DNA of 64,000 nt from Limnomonas spitsbergensis (Eukaryota; Chlorophyta; Chlorophyceae; Chlamydomonadales), in NCBI GenBank assembly GCA_037349105.1, contig JAYJMM010000120.1, forward strand, positions 5,150,001 to 5,214,000. The letters are read 5' to 3'. The number at the start of each line of letters is the position of its first letter. The stretch's first letter is position 1. A model generated the notes under the pieces. That model was not told the DNA's origin. It saw nothing but the letters and a program-made list of their open reading frames with translations, and made no database searches. Shown here one piece after another: positions 1 to 10,700 of this stretch. A program made the position numbers and the translations under genes.

Positions 1-395
1 TGCCAGAATTATGCTCCTGCTGGGAGTACTAGTAGGTAGTTGAACAAAGCAAAAATATGCACACAGATATGTACACGACGAATGAAGCTGTCATGCATTT
101 TCCATACGAGCGTATAACTTGATGTTGAGCTGTGAAGATGACTAATGCCGACGCAAGAGGTATGACGAGTTGACGACGCTATCTAGCAAGAGCGAGCGAG
201 GGCCAGGAGCGAGCGGGTGCACCTGTACCAGGACTTCGACGCAGGGCGGGTGTCGACAGGGGAGAAAAAGCGGGCACTTGAATCAATCGAGCTTCAAGCG
301 TTCGATCAAGCGAACTTTTCCCTCCGTTTGAATCAATCGACCATTTCAAGCGGCCGAATCTTACCGACGCAAGTGCCCTATCTTTGATCCTGGTC
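1..395. other. Unassigned sequence left of the satellite
   Basis: No exon could be recognised. An open stretch of about 55 codons begins near 217 on the + strand, but it matches no PKS domain and has no clear splice sites. By analogy with the other three modules, the exon ending in the ER motif NFRDLLM should lie upstream of 2577, so this stretch is probably intron; that is inference. Confidence 0.4.
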
Positions 396-2286
396 ATGTA
401 TAAGGACATGTATAAGGACATGTATAAGGACATGTATAACGACATGTATAAGGACATGTATAAGGACATGTATAAGGTCATGTATAAGGACATGTATAAG
501 GACATGTATAAGGACATGTATAACGACATGTATAAGGACATGTATAAGGACATGTATAAGGTCATGTATAAGGACATGTATAAGGACATGTATAAGGACA
601 TGTATAAGGACATGTATAAGGACATGTATAAGGACATGTATAAGGACATGTATAAGGACATGTATAAGGACATGTATAAGGACATGTATAAGGACATGTA
701 TAAGGACATGTATAAGGACATGTATAAGGTCATGTATAAGGACATGTATAAGGACATGTATAAGGACATGTATAAGGACATGTATAAGGACATGTATAAG
801 GACATGTATAAGGACATGTATAAGGACATGTATAACGACATGTATAAGGACATGTATAACGACATGTATAACGACATGTATAAGGACATGTATAAGGACA
901 TGTATAAGGACATGTATAAGGACATGTATAAGGACATGTATAAGGACATGTATAAGGACATGTATAACGACATGTATAAGGACATGTATAACGACATGTA
1001 TAACGACATGTATAACGACATGTATAAGGACATGTATAAGGACATGTATAAGGACATGTATAAGGACATGTATAAGGACATGTATAAGGACATGTATAAC
1101 GACATGTATAAGGACATGTATAAGGACATGTATAAGGACATGTATAAGGACATGTATAAGGACATGTATAAGGACATGTATAAGGACATGTATAAGGACA
1201 TGTATAAGGACATGTATAAGGACATGTATAAGGACATGTATAACGACATGTATAAGGACATGTATAACGACATGTATAAGGACATGTATAACGACATGTA
1301 TAACGACATGTATAACGACATGTATAACGACATGTATAACGACATGTATAACGACATGTATAACGACATGTATAACGACATGTATAACGACATGTATAAC
1401 GACATGTATAACGACATGTATAACGACATGTATAACGACATGTATAACGACATGTATAAGGACATGTATAACGACATGTATAAGGACATGTATAAGGACA
1501 TGTATAAGGACATGTATAAGGACATGTATAAGGACATGTATAAGGACATGTATAACGACATGTATAAGGACATGTATAACGACATGTATAAGGACATGTA
1601 TAACGACATGTATAAGGACATGTAAAACGACATGTATAAGGACATGTATAAGGACATGTATAAGGACATGTATAAGGACATGTATAAGGACATGTATAAC
1701 GACATGTATAACGACATGTATAAGGACATGTATAACGACATGTATAAGGACATGTATAACGACATGTATAAGGACATGTATAAGGACATGTATAACGACA
1801 TGTATAACGACATGTATAAGGACATGTATAACGACATGTATAAGGACATGTATAACGACATGTATAAGGACATGTATAACGACATGTATAACGACATGTA
1901 TAAGGACATGTATAAGGACATGTATAAGGACATGTATAAGGACATGTATAACGACATGTATAAGGACATGTATAACGACATGTATAAGGACATGTATAAC
2001 GACATGTATAACGACATGTATAAGGACATGTATAAGGACATGTATAAGGACATGTATAAGGACATGTATAAGGACATGTATAACGACATGTATAAGGACA
2101 TGTATAAGGACATGTATAAGGACATGTATAACGACATGTATAAGGACATGTATAACGACATGTATAAGGACATGTATAAGGACATGTATAAGGACATGTA
2201 TAACGACATGTATAACGACATGTATAAGGACATGTATAAGGACATGTATAACGACATGTATAAGGACATGTATAAGGACATGTATC
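396..2286. repeat. 12-bp satellite, about 157 copies
   Basis: Uninterrupted tandem array of the unit ATGTATAAGGAC and its variant ATGTATAACGAC, with rare GGTC, TGTAAAAC and similar variants. Every unit is 12 bp, so all frames stay open for long stretches (MYKD/MYND forward, MSLY reverse); these reading frames are by-products. The two variants occur in runs, for example about 15 consecutive AAC units near 1285-1450. It lies just upstream of the first visible PKS exon, probably in an intron. Confidence 0.97.
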
Positions 2287-2400
2287 GGGAGCACTGAATA
2301 TTCGACTACCACCAAAGCAGGTCATGTTGGCCTGTACCTCTTACGCCCATTACACAATTATTGTCCTAATGTGTGACCTATGGAACGAGCAGATCCTTGG

Positions 2401-2543
2401 CAGGTACACCGGCTCAGTCAGAGGCCTATCTTTCATCCTGGTCACACATCACTCCCCTGTCAATTTAATATCCATCAGAGTGGGTTCTTCTGACAGGTAC
2501 ACCGGCTCAGTCAGAGGCCTGTCTTTCATCCTGGTCACACATA
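2401..2543 (+). repeat. Two copies of a repeat resembling the next exon start
   Basis: A segment of about 50 bp (2401-2450) beginning CAGGTACACCGGCTC recurs at 2494-2543. It resembles the downstream acceptor and exon start at 2571-2600 (CAGGTCCTTGGCATG then TACCCCGGCTC), so it looks like a decayed copy of the splice junction. Confidence 0.6.
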
Positions 2544-2576
2544 ACAACCCTGCACGTTCGACTACCAACAATGCAG

Positions 2577-4730
2577 GTCCTTGGCATGTACCCCGGCTCT
2601 GATTTGGATCTACCTGGAGGTGACTGTTCGGGAGTGGTGGTGACAGACAGCAGCAGTAGCAGCTGCAGCCTGACACCAGGCACACCGGTGTTTGGACTGG
2701 CCTCTGGCTGTCTGGGCACCCTGGTGCACTGTGCCCCAGACACACTGGTGCCCATGCCATCGCAGCTGTCTTTTGAGCAAGCAGCAACCATGCCCACGGT
2801 CTTCATGACTGCACACATGGCCTTCGATCTGGCTGCGGGCGTCAAGCCTGGAGAGCGAGTACTGGTGCATGCAGCAGCTGGAGGTGTGGGCCTGGCAGCC
2901 ATTCAAGTGCTGAGGGAGAGGGGAGCAATCACCGTGGCCACCGCAGGGGGCCCTCCTAAGCGCGCTCTCCTGCGCTCTTTGGGAGTGCAGCATGTGGCAG
3001 GGTCCCGGGACACTGCCTTTGTTGAGGAGCTGGCTGTGGGTGGCAAGGGAGTAGACATGCTGCTCAACACGCTCACCTCCCCAGGCATGGTGTCAGCAGC
3101 CTTGGCCCTGATGTCTCATGGTGGCCGGTTGGTGGAGATCAGCAAGCGTGACATCTGGTATGCTGGGCGGGCTGTCCAGGAGCGTCCCGATGTCCACTTT
3201 GGCATGGTGGCCGTTGACTTCTTGCCGGGCCATGAGGTGCAGCGGGCCATGTCCCGTGTAGCCACCGGCGCCGCATCTGGCGCTCTGCACCCTCTGCCAG
3301 TTGCGGCCCACAGCCTGCGCAGTGTCTCAGCGGCACTCCGGCAGATGAGCCAGGCCAGGCATGTTGGCAAGGTGGTGGTATCATTACCAAGGCATGACCT
3401 TATCAACACAGCCTTCACAGATCTCCCGGACATGGGCGCGTTTTCCGGCGGCTCCGTGGCGGTCTCGGGCGGTCTCGGAGCGCTGGGCCTCCTAACCGCC
3501 AGCTGGCTTGTATCGCACGGCGTGTCACGGGTCATCCTCTTGGGCCGCAGCGGGCGCACCTCGGGCCATCAGAAACAGCAGCCGGAGCTGCAGAGAGGTA
3601 AGGAGCCATCGGAGGCTTCCTTGCCGCAGCTTCTGTTCAGCGGGAGCCGTCACCGCGCCGTTGTCACGGCCACAGCCTGCGACATCGGGGCCACGGAGGA
3701 CCTGCAGGCCTGCACTGCATCCGGGCGGGCTGGCGCGTCCCCGGGGCGCGGCGCGGCCGTCAGCGAGGAGGGGCGTCTCGGACAGCGTGAGACTGTGACA
3801 GCCTGGCTCCACGCCGGCGGCGTGCTGGCCGACGCCTCGCTCCAGAACCACACGCTGGCGGGCCTGCGCAGCGTGTGTGCTCCGAAGCTCTCTGCGGCGG
3901 CATGCAGCGGCGCGGGGCCGATGTCGCTGCTGCAGCCCACTGGAAGGCACGTGCTCTTCTCCAGCGTGGCGTCCCTGCTGGGCTCTGCCGGCCAGGCCGC
4001 ATACAGCCTTGCCAACGGCGTTTTGGACGCGGCGGCGTCCGCGATGGCAGCCTCGGGAAACACGGCGCTGAGCGTGCAGTGGGGTGCCTGGGCCGGCGCC
4101 GGCATGGCCGCGGCCTCCTCGGTCTTGTCGCGGAAACTGGAGAGGCTGGGGATGGAGCTGCTGCCTCCCGCTGTGGGTCTGCAGGCGTTGGAGGCTTTGC
4201 TGACGGTGGCCGGGGCCGGAGGGCCTCTGGGCGGAGCACGCGCTTCCCTTTCGCCGGTGGCGGCGGTGGTGCCGTTCGACTGGCCGCGGCTGCTGGCCAG
4301 GCAGCAGCGCGACCCCTCGCAGCCTGGCGGCGTTGCGGCCTTCTTCTCGCGCTTTGCTGATCGCGCGGCGGCAGTGGACAGTGCTGTAGCACCGAGGCCC
4401 GGAGCACCCGCCAAGCGGCGCGCCGCCAGATCTAGGTCCTCCACAGCCGGGCCGTCCCTACTGCAAGTCCTGGAAAAGGTGACAGCCACTGCTTCTGCGG
4501 TTATCGGCTCCGACATCGCCCCTGACGCCCCGCTCATGTCCAGCGGGCTCGACTCCCTCGGCGCTGTCGAGCTGCGGAACAGCCTCGAGGCAGCGCTGGG
4601 AGTGAGCCTGCCCAGCACGCTGGTGTTCGACTACCCGACGGTGGAAGCCATCGCGGTGATGGTGCAAGCACGTCAGGCATCTCAAGCACCTGCCGTCACG
4701 GCTGTGTCCCCAGCAGAGTCTGAAAGCGAG
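2577..4730 (+). CDS. PKS exon: ER-KR-ACP of the partial first module
   Basis: The exon begins in mid enoylreductase, directly after the acceptor CAATGCAG, in the ER motif LGMYPG; the preceding NFRDLLM part is upstream of the window. The NADPH loop [13 protein letters not shown] marks the ER (about residues 1-270). A ketoreductase follows (about 290-600) with the Rossmann motif GGLGALG and catalytic Ser and Tyr in FSSVAS and GQAAYSLAN. An ACP (about 640-705) has the phosphopantetheine serine in [12 protein letters not shown]. This KR is the most divergent of the four in the window. I place the exon end at a GC donor (GAG then GCAAGT), which is in phase with the next exon; a GT five bases downstream would not be in phase. 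Confidence 0.88.
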
Positions 4731-7700
4731 GCAAGTTCGTTTATTGCTCTGCGTGACTTCAAATGAAATGAAGTTAATAACATAACCGGTCAGGATATTA
4801 ATGATGTTCATGAGATAAGCCCAGGTAACGTCATATAGATACATGGCGCTGAGTTAATAATATTTTAATATTTAAAGCTGTGTTTCCTGTGTTTTGCCGG
4901 CCTCATGCCTGTCATCTACTCATCTGTGCCCATGTCAGAGGCCGCCAACGGCCCAATTGGGACCAAACCTGGACCAGCCTACGGCTGGCGGCCAAAGCGA
5001 CGAGGCTGTCCACAAACGGGGCCTCCAGCCAGCGGCTAGAGCTTGGCTGACATGTAGCTGAGTCACAAAAAAAGAAATACTGACGCTTATTGCACAGGTC
5101 CTACACAGCGCGGCCACCCCTCCTCTCCGGTAATAGATTCTCTGGCGCACCCCTCCCCCTATGGCCTGTTTCGTTGACCGAACCGTCTCCCTACATCCTG
5201 TTCCTCTGACAACTCCTTTATTTGCAGACTATCTTTCTCTCAAGTCTTTTGTCCACTCGAAACCCTTTGTCCACTCGAAACCCCTTCTATCACAATAAAA
5301 CACATTTCTCACTCCAAGCCATTTTCGCACTCTAGCCCTTTTCTTACTCAACCCCCTTACTCAACTCCTTTTCCTACCCAACCTCCCTTTTCTCATTGGA
5401 ACCTTTTTCACACTAGAAGCCCCCTTCTTACTTAAAACCCATTTTCACACTCAAAACTCACGTCCAATCCTAACCTCTCCCTGTTCCCCCCGCCTTTCGT
5501 CTCTCTTGTCATCAGAGCACATCCAATGAGGGCGACTCCCTCTTTGAAAGCCACGAGGAGTCGGAAATCGATACAGCCAGCCAGTTGATGGGCATGGCCC
5601 AAGTGCAGCAACGCGTGTCTGAGGTGCTGGTGGCGGTGCTCAGTGGACAGGCTCCGGAGCAAGACGCGCCCCTCATGGCGGCCGGGCTGGACTCCCTTGG
5701 CGCAGTAGAGCTGCGGAACAGCCTCCAGGTGAGCACGCACATAAAGACAAGAGCTGCGGTATAGCCTGCGGGCAAGCATCTAGATAAGATCCTTATCTAG
5801 GTAAAGACGAGAGCTGCGGAGCAGCCTGCGGGCAAGCATCTATGTAAGATCCTTATTTATAATAAGAATCCTTACGAGAGCTGCGGACCTCATTCATGCG
5901 GACCTCATTCATGACCCTGAACCCCATGACCGGCACCTAACTTCCAACACCAAACTTCCAAAGGTTTTTGATTTCCTGGAATGGATGTTCCTGCGAGAGA
6001 GGATTGAGGAAACACGCCCCCAAGCAAGTCTGCGGACTCAAACGATAGGGCCGACTGCCACGATGCGGATCAGCGATAAATCAACCCAGGCCCTCCGTCA
6101 AGCAACCCATGACCATTCTCCGAAAACACTCATTTTCACCACTCACAGGATACCTTCCATGTCCCACGTACCCTTCAATACTCACCACTCACAGGCTGCC
6201 TTTATGCCCCTCTTACCACAGGCTGCCTGAATGCCCCTCTTACCACAGGCTGTCTTTCATTCTCACCACCCTCGGGCTTCTTTATATGTCTGACTCACCC
6301 TTAAATGCTCACCCTTAAATGTGCAAAAAAAAACTTTTTTATATTTGATAAAAGCAAAAGTATACGATATAGTGCACCACCGACAGGCTGTCTTTATGTT
6401 CCTCTCTTCACAGGCAGCCTTTACTGCTCACCACCCACGGGCTGCCTTTTATGCTCGACTCAGCCTTAAATGCTCACCCTTCAATGATTCCCACCCACGG
6501 GCTGCCTTTTATGCTCGACTCAGCCTTAAATGCTCACCCTTCAATGTTCACCACTCACAGGCTGCCTTTTATGTCTCTCTACCCACGGGCTGCCTTTTAA
6601 TGTTCACCACCCACGGGCTGCCGTTTATCCCTGTACTCACAGGCTGCCTTAAATGCTCACCACCCGCAGGCTGCTTTTTATGTCTGACTCACCCTTCAAT
6701 GTTCCCCACCCACAGGCTGCCGTTGGTGTCCCATGTTCCCTTCAATGCTCACGACTCACGCACCCTTTTATTCAAAGACCCTCTGCTTTTTTTGTTCACG
6801 CGCACCCTTTGAAATCTTTCCTATTCGCAGGCTGCCTTCAATGTCCCTCTACCCGCTACACTTGCTATGGACTACCCCACGGCGGCTTCCCTGGCCATCT
6901 TCATCCACTCGCTACTCAGCCAGGCGGCAGCAGCAAGTGCGGGCACCAGACCGAGCGGAGCCGGCTCAACAAGAGCCCGCACCCGTCACACAGGTGCGCC
7001 CCGGCGCACGCCAGAGCCACGCCGCGACCCCCGGCTGATGAGCCCCGGCAGCTACCCGCCAGCTGCTGTTGGTGCGGTGGGCGTGGTGGCCATGTCCATG
7101 CGTGTGCCGGGGGCCGCGGGAGCAGCTGTGCCTGGAGGCTGCGGCCATGGCGCGCTGATGGGTGGCGAGGTTAGAGGTGCGGGGGTGGCGGAGGCGGTGG
7201 ATGCCATCGGGACGATCCCCTTTCAGCGCTGGGCCGTGGAGGACCACGGCAAGCTTCATGAGGACTCTTCCGGCGGAGCGGTCAGGTGAGCGATGGATGG
7301 GAGGCGAGTACTGCATGTACGGCATACTTCCATACTGGTAGTAGAGGGTTGGGTTTAGGGCTTAGGGTTTTGGGCATAGGGTTCAGGGTTTAGGCCACAG
7401 GGTTAAGGCATGTACTGCATCCTTCCATGCCGGCAGTACACAGGTTACAGGTTACATCAGGACACGGGAAGTTGCCGTTTTAAGAGAGTCCCATGGGGAA
7501 AATCTCCTCGCCATTAATCCCCTCCAGTCAGTTGAAGGATGGGCAGGGGGGGCGGCTGAATTAATGATAATTTATGAGCTTGAATTTATGAGAATTTACG
7601 AGCTTGTGAGACAGAAGGAAAGCTGACGTGCCGCGGAAAGGAAGGGGTGGCATGATGAATATTATCAACTTGCCGACTTGTTAGATCACTTCACAAGGCT

Positions 7701-10700
7701 TCAGGTCCAATAAGGGGATCCAATAAGGGGAGTGGGAGGATGACTCTCTGATTTGTTTATTTTTGAGGTGGCAGTCTGTCTAACAGTTGATGTGAGCCCG
7801 ATCCTCTGTCCTTTGTGCCTTCCGTCAGGTTTCGGGTTTGAAAACAGATAAACTTGGGCACAAAAACAGAATCCCTTGGTTTTGGGGAAGGGGGTTGTTT
7901 GATAAATATTTTCAACAAGCATTGCAAACTTGTTGTTTTACTTCACAAGGCTTCTAATCCAATCAGGAAGGATGGGTGGAGCAGCATGGTTTAAACCTCT
8001 CTGCTTTGTTCCACAAAAACATAAACCCTCAGTTTGCCACCATCTCCTGCCCTCTACCCCTCAATCCCGACACCCTTCCTGGGCACAGGTTTGGCGCCTT
8101 CCTGCCGTGCGTTGAGCTTTTCGACGCGTCGGCGTTTGGCATCAACGAGAGAGAGGCAGCCCTCATGGATTCCCAGCAGCGCATGCTGTTGCTGGCAGCT
8201 GCACAGGCCACAGCCGATGCTAGCATGCAGGCGCATGGCGGTGCCCATGCGGCCGGGGCCAAGGGCATGGCAGCGGCGAGAGCTGCGGGCGTATCGAGCG
8301 ACGTCATCTCCGGCATTCCTCGAATGGAGTGGGGGGTCTATGTGGGGATCTCCGCCCTGGACTACAGCCGTATGGCAGCAAGGTACTTCTGAAGGCACAT
8401 GCGCTGGATCGATTTGATTTTCATCAGAACCCCAAGGAACGCTATAAAATAACCCTTGATCCTTTGCCCCCAATTCCCTCAAGGTACCCACATTGAACAC
8501 AAGGTTCGGGCCTTGGGATTTTAACCCCTTACTCTGAACTTAGATTAAGCCAGGAACTTGCCAAGGGGTTATTGCCTGGCGCAGGCGTGCATCCTCCTTG
8601 TCCCTAAACCCGATACCCTTTACCCTAAACCCTACACCCTAAACCTTTAACCCTAAACCTTAAACCTTAAACACAGCACCTCGTACTCACCTCTCTGAAA
8701 CTATGTACCCTTCAACACCCCAACAACGCCACCGAGGGTCAACATCATCAACACCGCGACACTTCCACCACCGCCACCGCCACTGTGTGCTCACCTGATC
8801 AACACCCCAAAACCTCAACATCCCAAGGCCACCGCCACCGCCTGCTTGCCTCATCAACAACCCAACACCTCAACACCTTCACACCACAACACCTCAACAC
8901 CCCAACACCTCAACACCCCCACACCGCAACGCCTCAACACCCCCACACCACAACACCCCCACACCGCAACACTGCAACACCACAACACCGCAACAGTGTG
9001 CTGATCTCATCGACCCACCCCCACCCCCCCCACCCCAATACCGCCACCTGTTCAGGTACTGCCCCTCGTCCATCACCGCGTTCAGTGCCACCGGCTCTCT
9101 CTCGCTCTCTGTGGCCGCCGGCCGCATCTCGTACACGATGGACATGAGGGGGCCTGCCATCGCACTGGACACGGCCTGCTCCTCGTCCCTGGTCGCTTGC
9201 CACACCGCTATCGAGGGGTTGGCGGCGGGGAAGTGTGGAGGGGCGGTGGCGGGAGGTGTGAATCTGGCGCTGGTGCCGGACACACCTGCCATGTTCCAAC
9301 GGGCAGGTGCGTGCAGCCTAGCATGTGCGTGAAGCCTAGCAGGTGCGTGTAGCCTAGCAGGTGCGAGTTGGCACTGCTGGCCCCCGGATCAGTTAGAGGA
9401 CATATCACAGATGAGTCATAAGTCCACACACCTGGCCTTTGGACCACCGTGCCAAGACTAGGAGTCAATTGATATGACTGTTTGTCTTGGTACGGTGGTC
9501 CAAAGGGCAGGTGTGTGTAGCCGAACATAAGGAGCTCTACACTACTGGCCTCCTGATCAGCCCGTCGTATTGAAGACTCCTGGTCTGCCACCATGCCAGG
9601 GCAATAGGTTTTGTCCATTTGATTTAAGCGTCTCGAAACAGAGCCTCCGGAAATCCTCCGGCTCCAAATCAACCCACTGGAGAACATCCACACTTCCCCC
9701 ATTCCCCCCGGCTTCGCAGTATAACTCTAAAGCTTTATTCTCCCGGTTTATTTGTTCTTCAGCCAATAGTCCCCGGTAACCGGCCGGTTTGTAGATCTCT
9801 GGAGTCTAAACCCCTCCAGATCTGCAGTTGTTGAAGCTTTCCGTCAGATTCCTGCGCAGGAGATATTTTCTGCCTCCCTGAAAATAAAGACCTTGGAGTC
9901 CTGTCCCTCCTCCCCACACTTCAGGCATGTTGCCCCACCCTTAATGGCCCACACTTCAGGCATGTTGCCCCACCCTTAATGGCCCACACTTCAGGCATGT
10001 TGCCCCACCCTTAATGGCCCACACTTCAGGCATGTTGCCCCACCCTTAATAGCCCACACTTCAGGCATGTTGCCCCACCTTTAATGCCCCACCCTTCAGG
10101 CATGCTGTCCCACCCATAATGCCCCAAACTTCAGGCATGTTGTTCCACCCTTAATGCCCCACACTTCAGGCATGCTGTCCCACCCTTAATGCCCCACACT
10201 TCAGGCATGCTGTCCCCTGAGGGCCGCTGCAAGACGCTGGACGCCTCCGCCGACGGCTATGTGAGGGCGGAGGCTTGCGGCATCATCCTGCTCATCCCAC
10301 TACCCCCGACCGCGGCTGACGTGCGCGAGGGGCGCAAAGACCGACCTCAGAGCCACCGATCCACCCCCAGCACCACTGGTTTGCTGGCAATCATCGCTGG
10401 GGCTGCCGTGAACCAGGACGGCCGCAGCAGCGCCTTGACCGCGCCCAACGGGCCTGCCCAGCAGGAGGTCATGAGGCAGGCCCTGCAGGCTGCGGTAGCG
10501 GAGCCCGGACGTGTGGCGGCGCTGCAAATGCACGGGACTGGGACGAGCCTCGGGGACCCCATCGAGGTGGGGGCGGCGGCGGCGGTGTACCTGGCAGGCC
10601 GCAAGGCGCCGCGTGCGTCGCCCTTGATGTTCTTCTCGAGCAAGTCTGTCTCGGGTCATGCCGAGCCGGCAGCTGGTGAGTGGCATGCTCTGGGGTGATG

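Noticed and set aside
384..2297. Long reading frames (MYKD/MYND, MSLY and others) in the 12-bp array
   Set aside because: Any stop-free 12-bp unit gives such frames. There is no recognisable protein and no start context; I treat it as satellite DNA.
3650..4618. Long minus-strand frames opposite the PKS exons
   Set aside because: They are antisense to GC-rich coding exons with clear PKS motifs on the + strand and show no domain of their own.
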